Part shown: piece by piece, positions 1 to 8,478 of the stretch
Layout of the letters: every line of letters starts with the position of its first letter
How positions within the stretch are numbered: the stretch's first letter is position 1
Source of the DNA: Flavobacterium agricola
Lineage (GTDB): Bacteria > Bacteroidota > Bacteroidia > Flavobacteriales > Flavobacteriaceae
Direction of reading: 5' to 3'
DNA length: 64,000 nucleotides
Assembly: GCF_025919725.1 (NCBI RefSeq)
Contig: NZ_CP081495.1
Coordinates: 1,240,001-1,304,000, forward strand
Made by a program: the position numbers and the translations under genes
The notes under the pieces: model-generated
The model's database searches: none
What the model was told of the DNA's origin: nothing
What the model saw: the letters and a program-made list of their open reading frames with translations, nothing else

Positions 1-123
1 TACCTATACAACATTATCTTCTCGCTTGAGCGTGAATATGATAATGATGATGTAATTGATTTAAAAACATTTTTTCTTTTTATGAGTGTAAAATTAATAC
101 TTTATTTCTTAACTAAAAGTTAA
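1..123 (+). CDS. possible C-terminal end of a gene entering from the left edge
   Basis: Frame 1 is open from the first base to a TAA at 121-123, giving about 40 residues. The first half (…SLEREYDNDDVIDLK…) looks like ordinary charged protein sequence and the end is hydrophobic. The other two forward frames stop early or give low-complexity Met runs. No family can be recognised from so short a tail, and there is no start codon in view. It could be chance in A+T-rich DNA. Confidence 0.3.
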   Translation, partial: YLYNIIFSLEREYDNDDVIDLKTFFLFMSVKLILYFLTKS

Positions 124-189
124 ATTATTTAAACTGCTGAAAAAGTTGTCACTTTCAATATATAACGTAACAATGTCATGCTTTAAAAG

Positions 190-780
190 CTAAAATTCTT
201 TTAATAAATGTCCAAAATATTCTCTTTTTTTATCCAAGTAGCTTTTATTAACTTCATTTGGCTTAATCTCTAAAGGAACTCTACCATTTAACTGAATACC
301 GCTGTTTTTTAAACAATTAATTTTATCCGGATTATTTGTAATTAAATTTATTGCTTTTATATCTAAAACTTTAAGCACCTCAATTGCATCATCAAAAGTT
401 CTTGCATCATCAGGGAAACCTAACATTAGGTTAGCTTCCACAGTATCAAATCCTTTTTCCTGTAAAGCGTAAGCTTTTAATTTGTTAATTATACCAATAT
501 TTCTTCCTTCTTGACGCAAGTATATAATAATACCTCCATGTTTAGAAACATATTCCATTGCAACCGAAAGCTGCTGACCGCATTCACATTTTTTTGAATG
601 AAAAACCTCACCAGTTATGCACTCAGAATGAAATCTTACATTTACAGGTTTAGCAAAATCAGTACCTAGTGCAACCCAAACCAAATGAGGATTCCAATCA
701 TCTTCAGAATCAGAAAAAGCGTAAACAGTAAAAACACCATAATCAGTAGGAATATCAGACCTAGCCTGTATTTGTAGCAT
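190..780 (-). CDS. ribA: GTP cyclohydrolase II (stand-alone RibA)
   Basis: RibA converts GTP to 2,5-diamino-6-ribosylamino-4-pyrimidinone phosphate, formate and pyrophosphate, the first step of riboflavin and FAD synthesis, in the cytosol. The 196-residue protein carries the Zn-binding Cys pattern (SEC, then CEC eleven residues on) followed by YLRQEGRNIGI and DTVEAN, the usual substrate-binding core. There is no fused DHBP synthase (RibB) domain. I start at the ATG at 778-780 because MLQIQ begins the family homology; the frame is open further upstream only through the palindromic control region. It is transcribed away from the marR-crt operon. Location beside a flavoenzyme operon rather than in a rib operon suggests a dedicated or extra copy, which is inference. 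Confidence 0.93.
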   Translation of the reverse strand: MLQIQARSDIPTDYGVFTVYAFSDSEDDWNPHLVWVALGTDFAKPVNVRFHSECITGEVFHSKKCECGQQLSVAMEYVSKHGGIIIYLRQEGRNIGIINKLKAYALQEKGFDTVEANLMLGFPDDARTFDDAIEVLKVLDIKAINLITNNPDKINCLKNSGIQLNGRVPLEIKPNEVNKSYLDKKREYFGHLLKEF

Positions 781-804
781 AATTTTAATTTTTAAAAATA
801 AATA

Positions 805-854
805 TAGTACAAATATATACTTTTTTAAAAACAAAAAAGTATATATTTGTACTA
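805..854. promoter_or_regulatory. perfect inverted repeat with back-to-back promoters (candidate MarR operator)
   Basis: Arms 805-826 and 833-854 are exact reverse complements (22 bp), separated by 6 bp (AAAAAC). Each arm contains TATATTTG, a match to the Bacteroidota -7 element TAnnTTTG: at 842-849 on the + strand facing marR-crtI, and at 810-817 on the - strand facing ribA. A dimeric regulator bound here would cover both -7 elements. Perfect dyads are typical MarR-family operators. Assignment to the adjacent MarR protein is inference. Confidence 0.72.
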
Positions 855-953
855 TTAAAATAGCGTTATAATTAACTATAATATTATTAAATGATTTTGT
901 TAATCCAAATATTAAGGTAACAGCTATAAAAACTTTCATACCCTATTAGATTT

Positions 954-1607
954 ATGAAATACGAATTGATAAAAGATGTGCTTGATTTAGTAGCACAGTT
1001 TGAAATAGAAAAACCAAATAATAAATCGGTTGATGATTTTAAAAAATGGATTTCAGCTTCTTGTAACGAAAATATTAAACAAGTAGAACCCTATTGGGAA
1101 GGGAAAGAAAATGGTAGAAGTGCTGAAAGTGTAATAAATACTTTGCTAGTCCATTTAAATAGGTATGCAAAAAACTATTCTAAATCAGCCATATTCAATT
1201 CGAACTTTTCAACTCAAGAAGATTTTATTTACTTAATAACCCTAAAAGCCTTTGGAGAAATGTCTAAAATGGAATTAATTAAAAAAAATGTTCATGAAAA
1301 AACAACAGGCATGCAGATTATAAATAGATTAATTGCTAATGACTGGATTGAACAATACGATTCTATAATTGATAGAAGAAGTAAATTAATTAAAATTACC
1401 CAAAAAGGCCTTGATGATTTAGAAAAACAAATGAGTAGAATAAGAATTGCTACTCAAGTAGTTGCAGGTGATTTAGATAATAACGAAAAAATGCAACTCA
1501 TTCACCTTTTAAATAAGCTAAATAATTTTCATTTAAACATCTACGAAAAAAATATAGACACCGAAAATCTATTAAACGAAGTATTAAAAACAAAAAATAA
1601 TGCATAA
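954..1607 (+). CDS. MarR-family winged-helix regulator of the carotenoid operon
   Basis: This is a 217-residue protein with a MarR winged-helix core at about 85-160: a helix-turn-helix around TLKAFGEMSKMELIKK…TGMQIINRLI, then a wing with DRRSKLIKITQKG, the family's DxRS/R…G signature. The N-terminal 80 residues are longer than in many MarR proteins. The stop overlaps the crtI start (ATGCATAA at 1600-1607), so the two are almost surely co-transcribed and translationally coupled. It is likely an autoregulated repressor acting at the dyad 100 bp upstream. MarR-type CrtR in corynebacteria controls carotenoid genes in response to GGPP; an equivalent role here is inference. Confidence 0.85.
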   Translation: MKYELIKDVLDLVAQFEIEKPNNKSVDDFKKWISASCNENIKQVEPYWEGKENGRSAESVINTLLVHLNRYAKNYSKSAIFNSNFSTQEDFIYLITLKAFGEMSKMELIKKNVHEKTTGMQIINRLIANDWIEQYDSIIDRRSKLIKITQKGLDDLEKQMSRIRIATQVVAGDLDNNEKMQLIHLLNKLNNFHLNIYEKNIDTENLLNEVLKTKNNA

Positions 1608-3069
1608 AAAAGTAGCTGTAATAGGATCTGGATTTTCAGGAATTTCTGCAAGTGCGTATTTAGGTAAAATGGGGTATGAAGTACATGTTTTTGAAAAACA
1701 CGATCAACCTGGAGGCAGAGCTAGGCAATTTAAAACAGATTCAGGCTTTACATTTGATATGGGCCCAAGTTGGTATTGGATGCCAGATATTATTGAAAAC
1801 TTTTTTAATGACTTTGGATATAAAAGTAAGGATTTTTATGAATTAGTTGCTTTAAACCCACAGTTTGAAATGATCTTTGCAGATGCAAAATTAAATGTTC
1901 CTCAAAGTTATGAAGAGCTTAAGAATGTTTTTGAAAGCTTAGAAAAAGGAAGCGCTAAAAAATTGGATGCCTTTATGCTGGATGCAAAGTATAAATATCA
2001 AGTTGGAATGCAAGAATTTGTTAACAAACCTTCTATAAACTGGCTTGAATATGTATCACCAAAAATTGCAAAAAGTGCTTTAAAACTGGATTTATTATCA
2101 AACTTTAGAGATTTTGTGGCTAAATATTTTAAAAACAAAAAGTTACAAGTCCTAATGGAGTTTCCGGTAATTTTTTTAGGAGCTTCACCAAAAAACATTC
2201 CAGCTTTATATAGTTTAATGAATTACGGGGGCTATGCGCTTGGCACTTTTTACCCTCAGGGTGGCTTTTACCAGTTAGTTTTAGCAATGAAAAAAATAGC
2301 TGAAGAAAACGGTGTTAAATTTCACTTTAACCAAAATGTTACAGAAATAAAAGTTGAAAATAAACGTGCAACAGCTATAAAAGTTAATAATACAGAATTA
2401 TTTTTTGATTATATAGTTGGTTCATCAGATTATCATCATACAGAAACTTTATTAGAAAAAAAATATAGAAACTACACAGAAAGCTATTGGAGTTCTAAAA
2501 CTTTTGCACCTTCTTGTTTAATTTATTATATAGGAATAAATCAAAAAATTCCAAAATTAAAGCATCATACTTTATTTTTTGAAAACGAGTTAGATAATCA
2601 TATTGATACCATTTATACAAATAAAAAATGGCCAGAAAAACCTCTTTTTTATGTTTGCTGCCCGTCAAAAACAGATCCAAATGTAGCGCCTAAAGAAAAT
2701 GAAAATTTATTTTTTTTAATGCCTTTAGCTATCGGACTAAATGATACTGAAGAAACACGTGAAAAATATTTTAACTTAATGATTAGCCGATTAGAAAACT
2801 TGACAAAAGTTTCTGATTTAAAGTCTAAAATAATATATAAAAAAAGCTATTGTGTATCAGATTTTATAAGTGATTACAATGCATATGGTGGTAATGCTTA
2901 TGGCTTGGCAAACACTTTAAAGCAAACTGCCGTTCTAAAGCCCAAAATAATTAATAAAAAAGTAAAAAACCTGTATTATACTGGTCAATTAACAGTACCT
3001 GGACCTGGAGTTCCGCCATCAATTATTTCAGGTAAAATTGTAGCAAATCAAATTTATAAGCAAAAGTAA
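1600..3069 (+). CDS. crtI: phytoene desaturase CrtI
   Basis: A flavin-dependent amine-oxidase-fold desaturase that inserts double bonds into phytoene to give lycopene. The 489 residues match CrtI length. The N-terminal dinucleotide-binding motif GSGFSG is at 9-14, followed by EKHDQPGGRAR and FDMGPSWYWMPD. The C-terminal carotenoid-desaturase signature reads YYTGQLTVPGPGVPPSIISG. It lies second in marR-crtI-crtB, overlapping marR by 8 nt and ending 7 nt before crtB. The related CrtN/CrtO or ketolase-like desaturases are less likely because of the crtB, crtZ and crtY partners. Confidence 0.95.
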   Translation: MHKKVAVIGSGFSGISASAYLGKMGYEVHVFEKHDQPGGRARQFKTDSGFTFDMGPSWYWMPDIIENFFNDFGYKSKDFYELVALNPQFEMIFADAKLNVPQSYEELKNVFESLEKGSAKKLDAFMLDAKYKYQVGMQEFVNKPSINWLEYVSPKIAKSALKLDLLSNFRDFVAKYFKNKKLQVLMEFPVIFLGASPKNIPALYSLMNYGGYALGTFYPQGGFYQLVLAMKKIAEENGVKFHFNQNVTEIKVENKRATAIKVNNTELFFDYIVGSSDYHHTETLLEKKYRNYTESYWSSKTFAPSCLIYYIGINQKIPKLKHHTLFFENELDNHIDTIYTNKKWPEKPLFYVCCPSKTDPNVAPKENENLFFLMPLAIGLNDTEETREKYFNLMISRLENLTKVSDLKSKIIYKKSYCVSDFISDYNAYGGNAYGLANTLKQTAVLKPKIINKKVKNLYYTGQLTVPGPGVPPSIISGKIVANQIYKQK

Positions 3070-3076
3070 AAGTACT

Positions 3077-3913
3077 ATGAAAAAGTTATTTGATGAATTG
3101 TCATATTCGGTTAGTAAAATTACTACACAAAAATATAGTACTAGTTTTTCTCTTGGCATTTTAGCCTTAAAACCAAATATTCGCAATGCTATTTATTCTA
3201 TATATGGTTATGTTAGGTTAGCAGATGAAATTGTTGATAGCTTTCATGGGTATAATAAAGAAAAACTATTAAGCAGACTAAAAAAAGAAACAGAACATGC
3301 TATTGAAGAAAAAATTTCTTTAAACCCAATATTGCAATCTTTTCAAGAAACTGTAAATAAGTATCAAATTGATTATGCTTTAATAAATCAGTTTCTTCAT
3401 AGTATGGAAATGGATTTAAACAAAATAGAATATAATTCTGAACTTTACAAAGAATATATTTTTGGCTCTGCTGAAGTTGTTGGACTAATGTGTCTGCAGG
3501 TTTTTGTTGAAGGAGATAAAAATCAATATCAAGAGTTAAAGCCATATGCTATGAAGTTAGGATCTGCATTTCAAAAAATAAATTTTTTAAGGGATTTGAA
3601 AGAAGATTACCAACTTTTAGGAAGATCCTATTTTCCAAACTTAAATATGGCGGTTTTTGATAATTCTGTAAAGTATAAAATAGAAAGAGAAATTGAAGAT
3701 GAATTTAATGAGGCACTTATCGGAATAAAAAAACTCCCAAACTCCTCTAGATTCGGTGTTTATTTAGCATACAAATACTACATTTCGCTGTTCAATAAAA
3801 TAAAGAAAAAAACATCCAATCAAATTCTTAATCAAAGAACAAGAGTTCCAAATTTTATAAAAATATTTGTAGCTTTTAAAAGTTACGTGCGTTACAAAAC
3901 TGCTTTTTTATAA
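3077..3913 (+). CDS. crtB: phytoene synthase CrtB
   Basis: Condenses two GGPP molecules to phytoene, the committed step of C40 carotenoid synthesis. The 278-residue trans-isoprenyl diphosphate synthase fold has both Asp-rich metal-binding motifs: DEIVD at 50-54 and DLKED at 173-177 within INFLRDLKEDY. It follows crtI by 7 nt in the same operon. No crtE (GGPP synthase) is present in the window, so the substrate must come from a locus elsewhere. Confidence 0.95.
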   Translation: MKKLFDELSYSVSKITTQKYSTSFSLGILALKPNIRNAIYSIYGYVRLADEIVDSFHGYNKEKLLSRLKKETEHAIEEKISLNPILQSFQETVNKYQIDYALINQFLHSMEMDLNKIEYNSELYKEYIFGSAEVVGLMCLQVFVEGDKNQYQELKPYAMKLGSAFQKINFLRDLKEDYQLLGRSYFPNLNMAVFDNSVKYKIEREIEDEFNEALIGIKKLPNSSRFGVYLAYKYYISLFNKIKKKTSNQILNQRTRVPNFIKIFVAFKSYVRYKTAFL

Positions 3914-4141
3914 TTTTATTATTTTAATATGTAGATAATTTGAGATATACACAAGTCTTATATAAAAGCACTGTAAAACCCAATTATGCTATCTAACAAC
4001 AAAGAATACAGAAAAACAAAATTCAAATTTATTTATAAGTTTTGTTAATAAAATTACTGCGAACTTAAATAAAGCATTAAAAATCAATCTATAAAACTAT
4101 CTGACAAAAAAATGACTAATATTTTAAATATATAATTTACA

Positions 4142-4591
4142 ATGAATTTTATTATTGTTCTGTCCACTTTTATACTAATGGAAGCTACTACATGGGTAGT
4201 ACATAAATATATTATGCATGGCTTTTTGTGGTTTTTACATAAAGATCACCATGATCATACAAATGAAGGAAAGATAGAAAAAAACGATTATTTTTTTGTG
4301 ATTTTTGCAATTCCTACGATAGCATTAATGTATATAGGTTCATTAAATAACTTTAACTACATCTTCTTTATTGGACTTGGCATCATGTTTTATGGTATGG
4401 CCTATTTTTTTGTACATGATATCTTTATCCATCAACGCATAAAAATTTTAACAAAAACTAAATCACCTTATTTTATGGCCATGAGAAGAGCTCATAAACA
4501 ACATCATAAACACGTAACTAAACACCATGGTGAATGTTTTGGTTTTTTATACGTACCTAAAAAATTTATAAAAATGTACACAAAAAAATAA
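4142..4591 (+). CDS. crtZ: beta-carotene 3-hydroxylase CrtZ
   Basis: A di-iron membrane hydroxylase of the fatty-acid-hydroxylase superfamily that converts beta-carotene to zeaxanthin. The 149 residues show hydrophobic segments and the His clusters of the active site: HKYIMH at 21-26, HKDHHDH at 33-39, then HDIFIH and, near the C-terminus, AHKQHHKH. It ends 3 nt before crtY, so these two are coupled. A 228-bp gap separates it from crtB; I see no terminator or clear promoter there, so whether the five genes form one transcript is open. Confidence 0.93.
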   Translation: MNFIIVLSTFILMEATTWVVHKYIMHGFLWFLHKDHHDHTNEGKIEKNDYFFVIFAIPTIALMYIGSLNNFNYIFFIGLGIMFYGMAYFFVHDIFIHQRIKILTKTKSPYFMAMRRAHKQHHKHVTKHHGECFGFLYVPKKFIKMYTKK

Positions 4592-4594
4592 CTT

Positions 4595-5302
4595 ATGGTA
4601 ACCTATACATATTTACTTATTCTTTTTCTTACAGTAATTATCTGTTTCGTAGCCTCGTTTGACAAGCGTTTACAATTTAACAAGTACTTTTTACCTTTTT
4701 TTAAGGCTGTATTTTTAGTCTCAATTCCTTTTATTGCCTGGGATATTTGGTTTACAAGTAATGGGGTTTGGTGGTTTAATACAACATACACCTTGGGGAT
4801 TTTAATAGCAGGCTTACCAATAGAAGAATGGTTGTTTTTTATATGCATTCCATTTTCATGCATTTTTACATATTTTTGCGTAGATAAATATTACAGTCTT
4901 AAATATTTACAAGCTTATAACAACATGATTGTTTTTATAACTATAGTAGTTTGTGCAGTTGTAGCCCTTTTAAATACAGATAAAATTTACACATTAGTTA
5001 CAGCAATTATAACAATAATTTCTGTAATTTATTTACATTTTATAGCTCGTGTTACTTGGATTACCAAAGCTTCTCTGGTTTTTGGTGTGCTTATGCTAGG
5101 CTTCTTTCCAGTAGATGGTGTATTAACGGGTTTTGGCTTAGAATCGCCGATTGTTAATTACAATCCTAAAGATTTTTTAGGTATTAGACTACTAACGATT
5201 CCGATTGAAGACGCTGTTTATGGTTACACACAATTTCTTTTAATTTTATATTTTTTTAGTATTTTCAGAAAAAAAGTTGATTTTAAATCAAACTCGCAAT
5301 AA
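4595..5302 (+). CDS. crtY: lycopene cyclase, fused CrtYc-CrtYd type
   Basis: Cyclises lycopene to beta-carotene in the membrane. This is the integral-membrane cyclase type, not the soluble FAD-dependent CrtY. The 235-residue protein contains two repeats of the lycopene cyclase domain, each with a PIE(E/D) motif: PIEEW at 75-79 and PIEDA at 203-207. In actinobacteria the two halves are separate CrtYc and CrtYd polypeptides; here they are one chain. It is last in the carotenoid cluster and is followed by a strong hairpin terminator. Confidence 0.92.
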   Translation: MVTYTYLLILFLTVIICFVASFDKRLQFNKYFLPFFKAVFLVSIPFIAWDIWFTSNGVWWFNTTYTLGILIAGLPIEEWLFFICIPFSCIFTYFCVDKYYSLKYLQAYNNMIVFITIVVCAVVALLNTDKIYTLVTAIITIISVIYLHFIARVTWITKASLVFGVLMLGFFPVDGVLTGFGLESPIVNYNPKDFLGIRLLTIPIEDAVYGYTQFLLILYFFSIFRKKVDFKSNSQ

Positions 5303-5345
5303 CATGTTTTTGTTATTTGCATTTTCACTTTTTAAATTACAAGAA

Positions 5346-5383
5346 AAAAAGCTGCAAACTAATGTTTGCAGCTTTTGGTTTTT
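5346..5383 (+). terminator. Rho-independent terminator of the crt operon
   Basis: A 9-bp perfect stem (GCTGCAAAC / GTTTGCAGC, 5351-5359 and 5364-5372) has a TAAT loop and is followed by TTTTGGTTTTT. It lies 48 bp past the crtY stop. Confidence 0.85.
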
Positions 5384-5467
5384 AAAAACTAAAATAATTT
5401 TAATCAAAAAAACTTATGTTCCATATTATTTAATTTTAAATTCAAATAAATAATTCACATAAAACTT

Positions 5468-6161
5468 TTATCCAACCTTTTCCATTCTATCCATAAACTT
5501 ACGCTTAAAAGTAATTCCGATCGGTAGTTTTTTATCTAAAATAAAAACTTCTTTTTCTGTGTAATCAGAAACTTTGGTCCAGTTTATAGCAAAAGATTTA
5601 TGAATGCGAACAAACAGTTTTGAAGATAAATCCGATAAAATTTCTTGTGTTGTGGTTGAAGCCAAATAATATTTTGAACCAACAAACACCTTAACATAAT
5701 TTCCAAAACTCTGAATATAATCTATATCCGATTCAGAAAGTTGTATTATTTGCTTATCAACCTTAATGTTTATTAGTTTAGGTTCAAACAATTCGGTTGG
5801 GCTGTGTAATAACAAAAAACGATTTACAGCTTGCTGAAAACGGGTAAGAAATCGGCTTTAGCAAATAATCCACAACATCGTAATTATAACTTTCTAATGC
5901 ATATTCCGAATAGGCCGTAGTTAATATGGTTTTAGGCGGATTGGGATGTAATTCTAAAAACTCAATACCATTTATTTCGGGCATATGAATATCTAAAAAA
6001 AGTAATGCTGCGGTATTATGCTTTAAATACGCTGTAAGTTCTAAAACATTAAAACATTGTGCTACCAATTGCAAATTACTTTCTTTAGCAATATAACTTT
6101 TTAGCACCATGTGCGCAGCCGGCTCATCATCTACAATAAAGCACGAATAAACATCTTTCAT
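5468..6161 (-). pseudogene. LytTR response regulator, reading frame broken once
   Basis: A LytR/AlgR-type response regulator. The receiver domain has DD near residue 10, the phospho-acceptor in FLDIHMP, and the conserved Lys in DYLLKPIS. The second half is a LytTR DNA-binding domain (…IDYIQSFGNYVKVF…RIHKSFAINW…). The two halves lie in different frames. Just after LLKPIS the reading continues as TRFQQAVNRFLLLHSP in another frame, so about 2 nt are missing (or 1 extra) near 5843-5850. Restored length is about 231 residues, normal for the family. It begins 5 nt after the kinase stop. Both domains look unrelaxed, so a sequencing indel is as likely as a real mutation. Confidence 0.85.
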
Positions 6162-6166
6162 AGTAC

Positions 6167-7176
6167 TTACAATTTAATTTGTAAAAAGGTTTTAAACAGA
6201 TTGTTTTGCTCGTTTAATTGTAAAATGTGATTTTCAGGATAAATCATTTGCAACCTTGCTTTGGTATTATCTAAACCAACTTTGGTAGATTGTATAGCAT
6301 CTTTTTTAGTTGAGATTGAATTACTGATTTTCAGTTCAAGAATTCCATTTTTTACTTCTATAACAATAGTTATAAAACAACCTTCAACGTTTCCGGCTCC
6401 ATGTTTAAATGCGTTTTCAATAAATGTAAAATAATCATGGGTGCCACATAATATTGTTTGATGTTGTCAATAAAAACATCAAAATCAATCGTACATCGGT
6501 GCCCAAAGCGCTCTTTTTCAATAGCAATGTAACTATCAATAAAAGCAATTTCTTCACTTAACGAAACCAAATCTTTTTTACTGTTTTCAACCTGATAACG
6601 CAGTAACTCAGAAACTTTTATAACCGCATCTGGCGTACGTTCTGGATGCTCAATGCTTAGCCCATAAATGGTATTTAACGTATTAAATAAAAAATGAGGA
6701 TTAAGTTGCTTGCTTAACAAATCAACCTGCATTTTTCTTGACAGAATTTCTTTGTCGGCTTCAATACGTTGCTTGTGGTAATACGATACAAAAAGAGAAA
6801 GGCCGGTAATACAAAAATAAGAGCCCAACAAAATACCTAATTGGTAATGAAAAGAAAGCTTGGCTGGGTTGTTACTCAAAAAGCAAGTTCTGTATAAAAA
6901 CAGATGCGTCATTTGGCTTAGAATAAACGAAAAAATTATAAGCCCCAAAATGGTAAGCGCAATGTACATTGATACATTTTGCTTTTTAATTAAAAAAGGT
7001 AAGGCAATATAGCGATTAAGCTGTGCATGGGCATAAAGCACCAAATAATAAGCAATTCCGAGAGAAAAACTTGTCATCGATTTGATTAATATCCAATCAT
7101 TCAGTGCAAAAAGAATAAAGGTAAAAATCAATATTCCTACTTCCAACACCCATTTACGTTCGACAGACAGTTTCAT
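6167..7176 (-). pseudogene. LytS/YehU-like sensor histidine kinase, frame broken at the N-box
   Basis: A membrane sensor kinase of the His_kinase (PF06580) type. Four membrane segments lie at about 11-32, 38-55, 70-95 and 112-133. A short coiled linker leads to the H-box QLNPHFLFNTLN with phospho-acceptor His161. The printed frame stops at 6370 after VAPMII. One base restored near 6445-6455 yields FIENAFKHG, the ATP-binding N-box, followed by an uninterrupted sequence ending FLQIKL* at 6167. Restored length is about 336 residues. It is operonic with the LytTR regulator. No input signal can be inferred. Confidence 0.85.
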
Positions 7177-7432
7177 TTTAATTAATTTTTTAACATCAAA
7201 GATAAGAAATCTGAATCGTTTTTGTAAGAAATAATGACCAATTCAACTCGTCATTAATCGGACTAAAAATTATGCCTGAAGAATCAGAATCAATAATTTT
7301 GAGAAAAGATTTAGTTAGAAACAAGCAAAAAAGTCATTTTTAGAGCTTTTTCAATTTAAAACCCAACGCAAAACGGAGTTAAAACTAAATCAAATTTAAA
7401 AGTAAGTGAAAATTCAAAATAGATAATTAGAA

Positions 7433-8401
7433 ATGAAAGATTCAGAAAACAAAAACTCAAGAAGGGATTTTATGAAAAAAGCGGGGTTAGCATCTGCCGG
7501 AATTATGGCTGCAGGAGTGCCGCTTAGCGCTCATGCTTCGGAAAAAGAAAGAAAAAAAGATCAGGTAACAAAAGTTGCGGTAATTACTGGTGCAGCTCGT
7601 GGAATTGGAAGAGCAACAGCAATTGATCTTGCAAAACAAGGAGTTGATATTTGGGGCATTGATATTTTAGGTAAAATATCAGATTTTGCTAAATACGATC
7701 CGGCAACAGATCAAGATATTTTAGAAACTAAAAAACAGGTAGAAGCTATAGGGGTTAAATTTAATTATTCTAAAGCAGATATTAGAGATCTGAACAGACT
7801 GAAAGAAGTTGCTGAAGAAATTAAATCAAAATACAAACACATTGATTACTTGGTAGCCAATGCCGGATTACAAACGTTTAGTAAAATTTTAGATTCTCAA
7901 ACACAAGATTGGGCAGATATTTTAGATGTAAACGTAATTGGTACAGCACATAGTATTATTGCTTTTGCACCATTAATGATTCCTAACAAAAAAGGAAAAA
8001 TTGTAATTGTAGGATCAACTCAAGGAATGCGAGGCATGTGGAATGGAGCTGCTTATTCTGCTTCAAAATGGGCGGTTGTTGGTTTGGCCAAATCGGCAGC
8101 AATCGAATTGGGCGAATACAACATTAACGTAAACGTAGTTGTTCCGGGATTAATTTATACAAAAATGTCTAGAAACCTAAAACGTATGCAAGTTGCTATG
8201 GGACCAGGTTACGAAAATGCACAAGTTACAGAAAAAGAAGTAGAAGAAACTTTAAGAAAAAAAGATGTATTGGGCGTGCCTTGGTTAACAGCAGAAGAAG
8301 TTTCTCCGGTTATTAGCTTTTTATGCTCGGATGCAGCAAATAAAATTACAGGAGCTGTTTATGATGTGGCAGCAGGAACCAGTACGGTTTATACCTCGTA
8401 A
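7433..8401 (+). CDS. SDR-family oxidoreductase with a twin-arginine signal peptide
   Basis: A 322-residue short-chain dehydrogenase/reductase. Residues 1-36 form a Tat signal (NSRRDFMKKAG, then a hydrophobic stretch ending SAHA). The Rossmann fold starts near 46 with VTGAARGIG, followed by the NAG-type motif VANAG, a Ser (VGSTQG), and the catalytic YxxxK as YSASK. Its extended C-terminus and central insertion resemble carveol-dehydrogenase/mycofactocin-type SDRs. An NAD(P)-dependent fold carrying a Tat signal implies export as a folded holoenzyme. Substrate unknown. A terminator follows it. Confidence 0.85.
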   Translation: MKDSENKNSRRDFMKKAGLASAGIMAAGVPLSAHASEKERKKDQVTKVAVITGAARGIGRATAIDLAKQGVDIWGIDILGKISDFAKYDPATDQDILETKKQVEAIGVKFNYSKADIRDLNRLKEVAEEIKSKYKHIDYLVANAGLQTFSKILDSQTQDWADILDVNVIGTAHSIIAFAPLMIPNKKGKIVIVGSTQGMRGMWNGAAYSASKWAVVGLAKSAAIELGEYNINVNVVVPGLIYTKMSRNLKRMQVAMGPGYENAQVTEKEVEETLRKKDVLGVPWLTAEEVSPVISFLCSDAANKITGAVYDVAAGTSTVYTS

Positions 8402-8420
8402 TTATTCAAATAAATTATTT

Positions 8421-8456
8421 AAAGCACAAAAACCTCAACCGAGGTTTTTGTACTTT
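8421..8456 (+). terminator. hairpin terminator after the SDR gene
   Basis: A 16-bp stem with one mismatch (8421-8436 against 8441-8456) has an AACC loop. The right arm supplies the T-rich part (GGTTTTTG). It could act on either strand. Confidence 0.7.
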
Positions 8457-8478
8457 AAAAACAGAAAGTAAATGAATT

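Noticed and set aside
2495..2680. Open frame on the minus strand inside crtI
   Set aside because: It lies wholly within a clear coding gene, has no family features and is an antisense shadow of crtI.
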